From Microbispora rosea (lineage in GTDB: Bacteria; Actinomycetota; Actinomycetes; Streptosporangiales; Streptosporangiaceae): 64,000 bases of DNA. The position numbers and the translations under genes are program-made. The notes under the pieces are model-generated. The model worked only from the letters and a program-made list of their open reading frames with translations, searched no databases and had not been told where the DNA came from. Below, in pieces: positions 18,197 to 26,203 of this stretch; within the stretch, counting starts at the first letter, position 1, and every line of letters begins with the position of its first letter. The stretch covers positions 269,806 through 333,805 of the forward strand of contig NZ_FTNI01000006.1 of NCBI RefSeq assembly GCF_900156315.1. Reading direction: 5' to 3'.

Positions 18197-19015
18197 TCAG
18201 CCGGCCAGGAGCTCGCGGATGCGCGCGGCGTACGCGCGGGGGTGGGTGGTGTTGCCGTTGTGCCCGCCCGGGAATTCCCGCGCCTCGACCCCGAGGAGCG
18301 TGGCGAGCTCCCGCGCGCACCGGTAGTCGAAGACATGCCGGGGCGTGGTGCGGCCGAAGGCCGGGATGACGCGGACCGGGGTGTCCCCAAGCGCGGCGGC
18401 GTCCAGCGTGTCGTGGGCGATCGCGGTGAAGTCGTTGCGGATGAAGAAGTCGAAGCCGGCCCGCCGCCGGTCGTCCAGCGGATGCGGGGTCAGCCCGGGC
18501 TCGGTGTCCTGGGCGACGGGGTCGATCCCCAGCGTCTCCGCTATCTTGACGAACGCGTCGGCGAGCCCGCGCTCACGATAAAGGCGCTGCAGGTCCTCCA
18601 GCTCCCGCACGTGACGGGCGCGTTCGGAGGCGCGCAGGAGCCCCGGGGTCACCGGCTCGTGTGCGATCAGGGTGCCGAGCTGTCCGGGATGCTCGACGGC
18701 GAGGTGCAATCCGATGGCCGCGCCGAAACTGCATCCGAGCATGTGCGCCGGTCGGTCGGTCACGGCGGAGAGCAGGCGGTGGACATCGTCCACGTGGTCG
18801 GCCATGGTCGCGCCGCGGCCGGGGTCGTCGAGGCTGCTGCGCGACAGGCCGCGCCGGTCGTAGGTGACGACGGTGTGGTCCCCGGCGAGGTGGCGGACCA
18901 GGTCGGTGGCGCGGTCCGCGTCGCCCTCGCCGCTCTGTGAGATGAGGAGCACGGGCCCGGCGCCGTGCATCTCGTAGTAGATGGCGGCGCCGTTGGTGCG
19001 GAGCATGCCGTTCAT
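18197..19015 (-). CDS. Alpha/beta hydrolase
   Basis: 272 aa. Oxyanion/strand pattern GPVLLISQSGEGDAD and YDRRGLSRSS, nucleophile elbow GCSFGAA (G-x-S-x-G) and a C-terminal His in FPGGHNGNTTHP complete the alpha/beta-hydrolase fold. The substrate is unknown. The ATG at 19015 has GAGAGG about 8 nt upstream. The gene is divergent from a MarR regulator with a strong operator just upstream, so its expression is likely controlled by that regulator. Confidence 0.85.
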   Translation of the reverse strand: MNGMLRTNGAAIYYEMHGAGPVLLISQSGEGDADRATDLVRHLAGDHTVVTYDRRGLSRSSLDDPGRGATMADHVDDVHRLLSAVTDRPAHMLGCSFGAAIGLHLAVEHPGQLGTLIAHEPVTPGLLRASERARHVRELEDLQRLYRERGLADAFVKIAETLGIDPVAQDTEPGLTPHPLDDRRRAGFDFFIRNDFTAIAHDTLDAAALGDTPVRVIPAFGRTTPRHVFDYRCARELATLLGVEAREFPGGHNGNTTHPRAYAARIRELLAG

Positions 19016-19054
19016 GAGGTCGTCCTCTCGGATCGGGTGATCCGGACGATATTC

Positions 19055-19085
19055 CATCAAACCTGATACATCAAATCTGATGTAT
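19055..19085. promoter_or_regulatory. MarR operator between hydrolase and regulator
   Basis: Tandem 13-bp near-identical units CATCAAACCTGAT (19055-19067) and CATCAAATCTGAT (19069-19081). Each has inverted ATCA/TGAT arms. The second overlaps a perfect 8-4-8 palindrome with arms ATACATCA (19066-19073) and TGATGTAT (19078-19085). The AT-rich block is striking in this DNA and ends 10 bp before the regulator ATG. Confidence 0.75.
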
Positions 19086-19094
19086 TGTGGAGTG

Positions 19095-19556
19095 ATGAAC
19101 GGAGTCGACCTCTTCCTGCTCGGCAGGACCCTCATGAAGATCGGCGAAGAGGCCATGCCGGTCGCGGACATCGCGCCGTCGGGTGCGACGCAGGCCGCGG
19201 GCGTCCGGACCGTGCTGGTGGTCGTCGCCGACCTGCGCGCTCATCCGGAGACCTCCGTCGGGGAGATCGCGGCTCGCACGGGGCTGCCGCAGAGCGCGGT
19301 GTCGGGGGCCGTCGCCCGGCTCAAGGAGGCCGGGGCGGTCGTGACGGCCCCCGATCCGGCCGACCGCCGCAGGGTCCTGATCAGGCAGGCGCCCGGGCGG
19401 CCGGCGCGCGTGGAGGCGGTGCGGGCGGCCGGGATCGAGGAGCCCCTCGCGGCGGCTCTGGGCACCGACGACCCGGCGCAGGTCGCCGAGGTCGTCGCGG
19501 CGCTCGAGTTCCTCGCCCGCCGTCTCGCGCCGGGGTCGGCCGCCCGCCGTCCCTGA
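19095..19556 (+). CDS. MarR-family-like winged-helix regulator
   Basis: 153 aa. The core VGEIAARTGLPQSAVSGAVARLKEAGAVVTAPDPADRRRVLIR is a winged helix with the recognition helix followed by the D-x-R-R wing that marks MarR proteins. The ATG at 19095 has GTGGAG 2-7 nt upstream. It likely represses itself and the divergent hydrolase through the operator at 19055-19085. The inducer is unknown. Confidence 0.8.
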   Translation: MNGVDLFLLGRTLMKIGEEAMPVADIAPSGATQAAGVRTVLVVVADLRAHPETSVGEIAARTGLPQSAVSGAVARLKEAGAVVTAPDPADRRRVLIRQAPGRPARVEAVRAAGIEEPLAAALGTDDPAQVAEVVAALEFLARRLAPGSAARRP

Positions 19557-19586
19557 GCCCGGGGGCCGCCCGGATCGGCTCCGGGT

Positions 19587-20885
19587 TCAGAGGGACACCG
19601 GCACCTCGGCGTTTCCGGGCTCGTCGAGAGTGAAGGTGACGGACCGGCCGCCGGCTGTGACCTCGTACTCGCCGAGGAAGCCGTCGAACCGCACGCGGCC
19701 GTCCGCGTCGGTGACCATCGTCGTCGGGGGCAGCCACCACTCGCCCTTGACGAGCGAGTGCAGGGCGTCGTACGACGGCTTGGGGGTGCCGTCGGCGCGG
19801 ACGAAACCGCCCGGCGCGCCGAGCCAGCCACCGTCCGAAAGGCCCCAGTACGTCATGGCCTCCACGGCCGGGTGGGACAGCAGGGTCTTGTAGTGACGCA
19901 CGACCTCGTCGGCCTGGCGGGCCTCGCCTTCGGGCGTGGTCGGCCACTCGGGGATCTGGTAGTCGTTCAGGTCGACGATCTCCTCCGGCATGATGTGGCC
20001 GGAGACGATCGTCGTCTCGGTGAAGTGGATGGGCAGGCCGTACCGCGCGAAGCGGTCGATCGTGGCGAGCGTCTTCTCCTCGCCCCAGTAGCCCTGGTGC
20101 ATGTGGCTCTGCAGGCCGAGTACGTCGATCTTGATGCCCGCCTCCAGCACGCCCTCGATCAGGCACTCGTACGCCGCGGACATGTCGAAGTCGTTGAGCA
20201 GCAGCGTGGCGTGGGGATTGGCCTCGCGGGCCGCGTCGAAGACCATCCGGACCATCGGGATCCGGCCCATCTCCCGGCAGATCCGGGTGATGCCGTTGTC
20301 GTACTTGTCGAAGATCGGCATGATCACGACTTCGTTGATGACGTCCCACATGTCGATGACGCCGGCGAAGTCGGTCATGTCGCGCCGGATCCGCTCCACC
20401 TGGGCCTTGGCGATCTCGGCGTTCGACAGGTCCATCAGCCAGTCGGCGGTCTCGGTGTGCCAGGCGAGCGGGTGCCCCTTGACCGGGACGCCCCGGTCGG
20501 CGAACCACCGCGCCGTGGTGAGGAGCCGCTCGGTGTGCGGCCGGCCCCGGACCGGCTCGAACTGCCCCCAGTAGAAGGGCAGCGTGGCGAAGTTGAACAG
20601 GTCGAACCACAGGTCGGCGACCTGCTGGGACCCGGCCGCAGGGGCCTCGCCGAGCGACCGTCGCCCATCGGCGTCCGTCGTGGTCTCGCCGTTGGCCAGG
20701 GGGATGAAGTCGAACCCGATGCAGCCGAACAGGAACTTGTGCCGGCGCTGCGCGACGACGACCTCCTGACCGGCGAGGGGCGTGCCGTTCGCGGTCACGG
20801 TGAGCGTCGCGGCGGCGGTGCGGTGCTTCCTGATCAGCGGGTCGGGGGCGACGGCACCGGAGTCGGAAGCGAGGTGGGACGACAT
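19587..20885 (-). CDS. GH10 endo-1,4-beta-xylanase without signal peptide
   Basis: 432 aa. The GH10 barrel shows FGCIGFDF near the start, KGHPLAWHTETADWL, the acid/base Glu in MWDVINEVVIMP, LLLNDFDMS, LGLQSHMH and the nucleophile Glu in IHFTETTIVSG, then MTYWGLSDGGWLGAPGG. So it should hydrolyse xylan-type beta-1,4 chains. There is no signal peptide, and it starts MSSHLASDSG, suggesting a cytoplasmic enzyme acting on imported oligosaccharides. A beta-rich segment before the barrel and a short C-terminal Ig-like tail (DADGRVRFDGFLGEYEVTAG) flank it. A TGCAC-GAAA-GTGCA dyad lies about 100 bp upstream. Confidence 0.9.
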   Translation of the reverse strand: MSSHLASDSGAVAPDPLIRKHRTAAATLTVTANGTPLAGQEVVVAQRRHKFLFGCIGFDFIPLANGETTTDADGRRSLGEAPAAGSQQVADLWFDLFNFATLPFYWGQFEPVRGRPHTERLLTTARWFADRGVPVKGHPLAWHTETADWLMDLSNAEIAKAQVERIRRDMTDFAGVIDMWDVINEVVIMPIFDKYDNGITRICREMGRIPMVRMVFDAAREANPHATLLLNDFDMSAAYECLIEGVLEAGIKIDVLGLQSHMHQGYWGEEKTLATIDRFARYGLPIHFTETTIVSGHIMPEEIVDLNDYQIPEWPTTPEGEARQADEVVRHYKTLLSHPAVEAMTYWGLSDGGWLGAPGGFVRADGTPKPSYDALHSLVKGEWWLPPTTMVTDADGRVRFDGFLGEYEVTAGGRSVTFTLDEPGNAEVPVSL

Positions 20886-20985
20886 CGAGCGGCCTCCAGG
20901 GATCTCAAGGCGGTGAAGTCCCCTCCGGGAGCCTCTTCGCCCCGGCCGGAGAGGTCTGTGATCTCGAGCACATTAACGCTCGTGA

Positions 20986-20999
20986 TGCACGAAAGTGCA
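20986..20999. promoter_or_regulatory. Inverted repeat upstream of the xylanase gene
   Basis: TGCAC-GAAA-GTGCA, 5-bp arms with a 4-nt spacer, 101-114 bp before the xylanase start. It may be an operator; sugar-utilisation genes in actinomycetes are often under LacI control, but this spacing is not a standard LacI box. Confidence 0.3.
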
Positions 21000-21041
21000 C
21001 AGACATCTCCTTCGGCGCGATCAACGGCGGAAGTGGCGCGT

Positions 21042-21674
21042 TCAGCGGATGAAATGGGTGAAGCGGTCAGCGGGCTCGCCGCGCAGCCGTCTCTCGGGCA
21101 GCCGGCGGCCGCACAGGACCAGCACCAGGTCCTGCGCCGCGCCGGACAACGGGGTGCCCGTTCCGAGCGACCAGTCGACGTCGTCGGCGCGCAGTTCGAC
21201 GCCGTCCAGGTCGACGCCGAAATACCTGCGGCTCCGCGGGGACAGCGCGTTGCCGAGCAGGACGCGCAGACGGTCGCCGGGCACCCGCCGGTCGATCCCG
21301 AGCGCCACGGTGATGTCCATGCCGTGGATGACGTCGTGCGAGAGCGCGCCCGCGTAGCCGCCGCCCGGAGGCCGCCAGGGATGCTCGGCGTTGTCCCGCA
21401 GGCACGCGGTCAGCTCTCGCGGGCCGAGCGCCGCCGCGTCGCCGCGGGCGAGGCGGTCGGCCAGCCGGTCGAAGTTCCCCCGGGCCCTGACGAGACCGGC
21501 CAGCACGCTCGGCCCGGAGTGCCGGTAGGGCATCGTCATGTGGGCCACCACCTCCCGCACCCGCCACCCCGCGCACAGCGAGGGCGCGTCCCACGACCGC
21601 GGCGGCAGTTCGCTCAGCAGGTCGGCCAGTTCGCGGCGTTCCGCCGCGATCTGCTGCCGGATGTCGGTGTCCAT
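21042..21674 (-). CDS. Maleylpyruvate-isomerase-like / DinB-fold protein
   Basis: 210 aa. Starts with a helix-rich N-terminus (RQQIAAERRELADLLSELPP), then PSLCAGWRVREVVAHMTMPYR and later LSHDVIHGMDITVALG. The early Trp/His pair and the later H-x-x-x-H-G-x-D pattern place it in the actinobacterial TIGR03083 / maleylpyruvate isomerase N-terminal family, metal-binding four-helix bundles, some of which use mycothiol. The ATG at 21674 is the first with a suitable leader. It is divergent from the TetR gene 143 bp away. Confidence 0.8.
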   Translation of the reverse strand: MDTDIRQQIAAERRELADLLSELPPRSWDAPSLCAGWRVREVVAHMTMPYRHSGPSVLAGLVRARGNFDRLADRLARGDAAALGPRELTACLRDNAEHPWRPPGGGYAGALSHDVIHGMDITVALGIDRRVPGDRLRVLLGNALSPRSRRYFGVDLDGVELRADDVDWSLGTGTPLSGAAQDLVLVLCGRRLPERRLRGEPADRFTHFIR

Positions 21675-21817
21675 TCGTTCGTCGCCCTTCCGGTCGTGTC
21701 CGTCCGTACGCCCCACCGACGAACGGGCCCGCGCCGGATGGACACCCTTCGCACGCACACTCGGATTGCGTGACGCGCATCTTGTGCGTGCCGCGCAATA
21801 TCCCGTAGGGTCGCCGC

Positions 21818-22513
21818 GTGAACGATGACGACGATGACGACAGGGACCTTCGAGCGCGCAACAAGCAGGCCACCCGGGAGGCGATCGGCCGGGCCGCGCT
21901 GCGCCTGGCCATCGAGCGGGGTCCCCACGGGCTCGCCCTCGTCCGGGTCCACGACATCGCCACGGCGGCGGGCGTGTCGCCCCGCACCTACAACAACTAC
22001 TTCTCCAGCAGGGAGGAGGCGATCTGCGCCTTCCAGGCCGACCAGTCCAGGCGCGCCGGGCGGGCGCTGCGGTCGCGGCCCGCCGGCGAGCCGCTGGACC
22101 AGGCCGTCACCGCGGCCGTGATCGGGCTCTACACCGACCCCGAGCCCGACAAGGCGGGCCTGCGAATGATCATGATGACGCCCGAGCTGGAGGGTGAGGC
22201 GCTCAAGGCGTTCAGCATGGCGGAGGGGCCGCTCGCCGAGGCGATCGCGGCGCGCACCGGCACCGACCTCGCCCGCGACGTGTACCCCGCCGTCATGGCC
22301 GCCGCGGTCACCGGCGCCGTCCGAGTGGCGGGACGGCACTGGCTCGCACCGGGGAACACCGAGTCGTTCGCCGCCGTCCTGCGCCGCACCCTGTCCTGCG
22401 TCTTCTCCGCCCAGCCGCCCGAGCCGCCGGAGCCACCCGTGCCGCCCGCACCCTCTGTGCCGCCGGTGCCTCGCGGGATCTCTGAACGTGAGGAAAGGAA
22501 CAGCGGGAAATGA
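21818..22513 (+). CDS. TetR-family transcriptional regulator
   Basis: 231 aa. N-terminal HTH: RNKQATREAIGRAALRLAIERG, then VHDIATAAGVSPRTYNNYFSSREEA, a clear TetR recognition helix and N-N-Y-F motif. The effector domain is variable. The tail from about residue 192 is Pro/Glu-rich (QPPEPPEPPVPPAPSVPP), probably disordered. The TGA overlaps the next ATG (ATGA), so it is coupled to the TIM-barrel-like gene. It is divergent from the DinB-like gene. Confidence 0.9.
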   Translation: MNDDDDDDRDLRARNKQATREAIGRAALRLAIERGPHGLALVRVHDIATAAGVSPRTYNNYFSSREEAICAFQADQSRRAGRALRSRPAGEPLDQAVTAAVIGLYTDPEPDKAGLRMIMMTPELEGEALKAFSMAEGPLAEAIAARTGTDLARDVYPAVMAAAVTGAVRVAGRHWLAPGNTESFAAVLRRTLSCVFSAQPPEPPEPPVPPAPSVPPVPRGISEREERNSGK

Positions 22514-23553
22514 ACGGCAAGGGCATCAACTTCGACACCGGCTTCGCGGACGCGGCCGCCCGCGCCGCCGGGCGCAGCACCCGGGAGCCCTTCGACCTCG
22601 ATGTGGTCGAACGGGAGATGCGCGTCATCCGCGAGGACCTGCACTGCACCGCCGTACGGATCACGGGCGGCGACCCCGGACGGCTCAAGGCCGCGGCCAC
22701 CCGCGCCGCCGAGGCCGGCCTGGACGTGTGGTTGTGCCCGTTCACCTGCGACATCACCACCACCGAGCTGCTCGCGGTGATCGCCGACTGTGCCGAGCAC
22801 GCCGAGCGGCTGCGCCGCGAGGGCGCGGAGGTCGTGCTGACCACCGGTTCGGAGATGAGCCTGTTCACCGACGGGTTCCTGCCCGGCGCCACGTTCGGGG
22901 ACCGGATGCCCCTGCTGGCCCGGCCGGAGGCCCTGCGCGAGGTGCTCCCCCTGCTGCCCGGCCGCGTCAACGCCTTCCTCCGTGAGGCGGTCGCGGTCGC
23001 CCGCGAGCGGTTCGGCGGCCGGATCGGCTACTGCTCGATCCCCTTCGAACAGGTGGACTGGACGCCCTTCGACGTCATCGCCACCGACGCCGGCTATCGG
23101 TCGGCGGCCACCGCGGCTCACTATCGGGACAACATCCGCGCCTTCGTCGCGCAGGGGAAGGCACAGGGCAAGCCGGTGGCGATCACCGAGTTCGGGTGCG
23201 TCACCCACCGCGGCGCGGCCGACCTGGGCGAGCGCGGCGACTCGATCGTCAAGTGGGGTGAGGACGGCGCTGCGGCCGGCCTGATCGGCGACCACGTCCG
23301 CGACGAGCACGAGCAGGCGGCCTACCTGCGTGAGGTGCTGGGGATCCTCGACGAGGAGGGAGTGGACGCCGCCTTCTGGTACACCTTCGCCCGATACGAC
23401 CTGCCCCACCGGGACGACCCCCGTGAGGACCTCGACATGGCGAGTTGCGGCGTGGTGAAGGTGCTGGAGGGCCGTCCGGGCACAACCTACCCCGGCATGC
23501 CCTGGGAACCGAAGGCCGCGTTCACGGCCCTGGCGGACTGCTACCGAACCTGA
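22510..23553 (+). CDS. TIM-barrel (glycosidase-like) protein of unknown function
   Basis: 347 aa. The layout suggests a beta/alpha barrel like that of clan GH-A glycosidases: CTAVRITGGDPGRL, GLDVWLCPFTCDI, EVVLTTGSEMSLFTDGF, GYCSIPFEQVDWTPFDVIATDAGY, GKPVAITEFGC and AAFWYTFARYDLPHR. Possible acid/base and nucleophile Glu residues are in TTGSEMSLF and ITEFGC. Homologues are, in my memory, often labelled abortive infection protein without evidence. No signal peptide. It is translationally coupled to the TetR gene, an arrangement that suggests control by that repressor. Confidence 0.6.
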   Translation: MNGKGINFDTGFADAAARAAGRSTREPFDLDVVEREMRVIREDLHCTAVRITGGDPGRLKAAATRAAEAGLDVWLCPFTCDITTTELLAVIADCAEHAERLRREGAEVVLTTGSEMSLFTDGFLPGATFGDRMPLLARPEALREVLPLLPGRVNAFLREAVAVARERFGGRIGYCSIPFEQVDWTPFDVIATDAGYRSAATAAHYRDNIRAFVAQGKAQGKPVAITEFGCVTHRGAADLGERGDSIVKWGEDGAAAGLIGDHVRDEHEQAAYLREVLGILDEEGVDAAFWYTFARYDLPHRDDPREDLDMASCGVVKVLEGRPGTTYPGMPWEPKAAFTALADCYRT

Positions 23554-23564
23554 CGCCGGCTCCG

Positions 23565-24800
23565 TCAGCCGAGGGCGGCGAGGCGGCGGGCGAGGTAGCG
23601 GCGCTCGGCGTCGGTGGCGGCCAAGCCGGCCGCCTCCCGGTAGGCGTCGGCGGCCTCGGCCGTACGGCCCAGGCGGCGCAGCAGGTCGGCTCGGGCGGCG
23701 GGCAGCAGGTGGTAGCCGGCCAGGGCGCCCGTCTCCCGCAGGGCGTCGACCAGCGCCAGGCCCGCGGCGGGGCCGTACGCCATGCCGACCGCCACCGCGC
23801 GGTTCAGCTCCACGACGGGCGAGGGGACCAGCCGGGAGAGCCGCGCGTACAGCACGGCGATCTGCGCCCAGTCGGTGTCCTCGGGGCGGGCCGCGGTGGC
23901 GTGGCAGGCGGCGATGGCGGCCTGCACCTGGTAGGGGCCGGGCCGTCCCCGCCGCAGCGTGCCGTCCAGCAGGGCCACGCCCTCGGCGATCTGGCCGGCG
24001 TCCCACAGGCCGCGCTCCTGGTCCTCCAGCACCACCAGGTCGCCGGCCTCGTCGAGGCGGGCGGCGCGGCGCGCGTGGTGCAGCAGCATCAGCGCGAGCA
24101 GGCCCGCCGCCTCCGGCTCGTCCGGCATCAGCCGCACCAGCACCCGGGCCAGCCGGATCGCCTCGTCCGCGAGGTCGTGCCGCACGAGGTCGGCGCCGGC
24201 CGTCGCCGAGTAGCCCTCGTTGAACAGCAGATACAGCACGGCGAGCACCGCCGGGAGGCGCTCGGGCAGCAGGTGGGCGGGAGGCACCCGGTAGGGGATG
24301 CCCGCGTGCCTGATCTTCTGCTTGGCCCGGGCCAGCCGCTTGGCCATCGCCTGCTCCCCGACCAGGAACGCGCGCGCGATCTCGGTCGTGCCGAGCCCGG
24401 CGAGGGTGCGCAGGGTCAGCGCCACCCTGGCCTCCAGCGCGAGCGCCGGATGGCAACACGTGAAGATCAGCCGTAACCGGTCGTCCGGCACGCCCGGCTC
24501 GTCGCCGCCGGCGGCGTCCTCAATCCTGAGCACGCCCGCCACCTCCCGCAGTTTGGCGGCGCCGGTGGCCTCCCGGCGCAGCAGGTCCACGGCCCGGTTG
24601 CGCGCGGCCGTGGTCAGCCACGCCCCGGGCCGGCGCGGCACGCCGTCGCGCCGCCAGGTCCGCAGGGCCAGGGCGAAGGCGTCCTGCGCGCACTCCTCTG
24701 CCAGGTCCCAGTCGCCCGTCCAGCGGATGAGGGTGGCCACGACCTGCCCCCACTCCTCCCGGAAGGCCCGGTCGACGGCTGCCTCGACCGGCGGTGTCAC
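23565..24800 (-). CDS. ECF42-type RNA polymerase sigma factor
   Basis: 411 aa. Sigma region 2 is EEWGQVVATLIRWTGDWDLAEECAQDAFALALRTW and GAWLTTAARNRAVDLLRRE; region 4 is ALEARVALTLRTLAGLGTTEIARAFLVGEQAMAKRLARAKQKIRHAG. A long C-terminal helical TPR-like extension (residues about 180-411, with LYLLFNEGYSA and PVVELNRAVAV) is diagnostic of group ECF42. Such factors have no membrane anti-sigma and are paired with DGPF proteins, as here. The GTG at 24800 overlaps the upstream DGPF gene stop. Confidence 0.93.
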   Translation of the reverse strand: MTPPVEAAVDRAFREEWGQVVATLIRWTGDWDLAEECAQDAFALALRTWRRDGVPRRPGAWLTTAARNRAVDLLRREATGAAKLREVAGVLRIEDAAGGDEPGVPDDRLRLIFTCCHPALALEARVALTLRTLAGLGTTEIARAFLVGEQAMAKRLARAKQKIRHAGIPYRVPPAHLLPERLPAVLAVLYLLFNEGYSATAGADLVRHDLADEAIRLARVLVRLMPDEPEAAGLLALMLLHHARRAARLDEAGDLVVLEDQERGLWDAGQIAEGVALLDGTLRRGRPGPYQVQAAIAACHATAARPEDTDWAQIAVLYARLSRLVPSPVVELNRAVAVGMAYGPAAGLALVDALRETGALAGYHLLPAARADLLRRLGRTAEAADAYREAAGLAATDAERRYLARRLAALG

Positions 24801-25120
24801 AGGTCGATGAGCGGACGGATCTCGATCGTGCCGTACGCCGCGGCGGGGTGGGCGGCGGCGATCTCGATGGCCTCGTCCAGGTCGGCGCACTCGATCAGGC
24901 AGAACCCGCCGAGTTGCTCCTTGGACTCGGCGAACGGCCCGTCCGACAGCAACACCTCGCCCTCGCGGACCCGCAGCGTGGTGGCGTCGCTCGGCGGGCG
25001 CAGCCCGGCCCCTCCCCGGAGCACGCCGCGCTCCGCCATCTTCTCCGACCACCCGCCGCACCCTTCATCGGCGTGCTCCGCCGCCGACTCGTCGCCGCAG
25101 ATCAGCAGCACGTACTTCAT
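24797..25120 (-). CDS. DGPF-domain (YCII-related) protein
   Basis: 107 aa. Ferredoxin-like YCII fold with MKYVLLICGDES, LLSDGPFAESKEQLGGFCLIECADLDEAIEIA and the C-terminal GTIEIRPL. The central D-G-P-F tetrapeptide names the family. In many actinomycetes DGPF genes are immediate neighbours of ECF42 sigma factors, and DGPF genes are predicted targets of those factors. The stop overlaps the sigma GTG, so the two are one coupled unit. Function of the protein itself is unclear. Confidence 0.93.
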   Translation of the reverse strand: MKYVLLICGDESAAEHADEGCGGWSEKMAERGVLRGGAGLRPPSDATTLRVREGEVLLSDGPFAESKEQLGGFCLIECADLDEAIEIAAAHPAAAYGTIEIRPLIDL

Positions 25121-25383
25121 GCGTCCTCCTCGGGCTGGAATCTCATCATGTCCCTACGACGAACGGCGACGGCCGTGATGGACGCCCCCAAGGATTTCGC
25201 GCGATGTCGTGGGCGTTCTCCACCATGATCTGTTCCTGCCGATCGTCGGAGGGAGAGCGGCATCGACCGGACCCGCCCCTTCCACCTCCCGCGCCGGCTC
25301 GCCTCGTGACGGCGTACGGGGAACCGGGCGGCGGGGACGGGTCGTTGGCAGCGGTGAACGATCCGCGACCGAGGGAGTGACCG

Positions 25384-26154
25384 GTGTTCCGCAAGCTGAT
25401 GGCCGCGCTCGGGGCCGGCGTGGAGGTCGACACGGTGCTGCGCGACCCGCATGTACGCCCGGGGGAGACCCTGTACGGCGAGGTCCGCTTCAGGGGCGGG
25501 TCGTCCGACCACAAGGTGGACGGGATCACCGTCGACTTCACCGCCGTCGTGGAGGTCGAGCACGGCGACCAGGAACACCACGCGACCTACAGCTTCCTGC
25601 GGGCGCCGGTGTCCGGGCCGTTCGACCTGCGGGCGGGGGAGGCCCACGCGCTGCCGTTCGCGATCCCGGTGCCGTGGGAGACGCCGGTCAGCACGGTCGG
25701 CGGGCGCCCGCTGCCCGGCATGCGGCTCGGCGTGGCCACCGAGCTGGCGCTCGCGGGCGCGCTCGACAAGGGCGACCTCGACCCGCTGCACGTCAACCCG
25801 CTGCCCGCGCAGGACCACCTGCTCGGGGCGCTCGTCCACATGGGCTTCCACTTCAAGCGGGCCGACCTGGAGCGCGGCACCCTGCGGGGCTCGACCATGC
25901 CGTTCTACCAGGAGATCGAGTATCACGCCGGGCCGGAATGGCGCCGCCACTTCAGCGAGCTTGAGCTGACCTTCATCGCCGGACCGCACTCGATGGACGT
26001 GATCCTGGAGGCCGACAAGAGGGGTGGCTTCCTCAGCTCCAGCCGCGACGTCTACAACCGGTTCCGCGTCGGGTACGGCGACCACCCCGGCCGGGTGGAG
26101 CAGGCGCTGCGCGACGGCCTCGCCGCGATGGCCCGGCACCGCGGCTGGTTCTGA
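25384..26154 (+). CDS. Spo0M-like sporulation-control protein
   Basis: 256 aa. Starts MFRKLMAALGAGVEVDTVL, followed by RPGETLYGEVRFRGGSSDHKVDGI, DLRAGEAHALPFAIPVPWETPV and YQEIEYHAG; this is the arrestin-like Spo0M family. In Bacillus Spo0M influences sporulation and cell-division timing. In actinomycetes homologues are common with unknown role. The start is a GTG at 25384 with GAGGGAG about 8 nt upstream. It stands alone between the ECF42 pair and the cation transporter. Confidence 0.88.
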   Translation: MFRKLMAALGAGVEVDTVLRDPHVRPGETLYGEVRFRGGSSDHKVDGITVDFTAVVEVEHGDQEHHATYSFLRAPVSGPFDLRAGEAHALPFAIPVPWETPVSTVGGRPLPGMRLGVATELALAGALDKGDLDPLHVNPLPAQDHLLGALVHMGFHFKRADLERGTLRGSTMPFYQEIEYHAGPEWRRHFSELELTFIAGPHSMDVILEADKRGGFLSSSRDVYNRFRVGYGDHPGRVEQALRDGLAAMARHRGWF

Positions 26155-26203
26155 CCCGGGTCAGGAAAAGGGGCCCCCGGACGCCGGGCGTCTCGTGCTC
26201 GGG

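Noticed and set aside
20986..20999. TGCAC-GAAA-GTGCA as a LacI box for the xylanase, linked to the LacI gene at 58173
   Set aside because: Arm and spacer geometry do not match standard LacI operators and the genes are ~38 kb apart. The site is kept only as a weak dyad.
26153..26164. TGACCCGGGTCA palindrome at the end of the Spo0M gene
   Set aside because: It overlaps the stop codon and is short; no partner element supports a regulatory or termination role.
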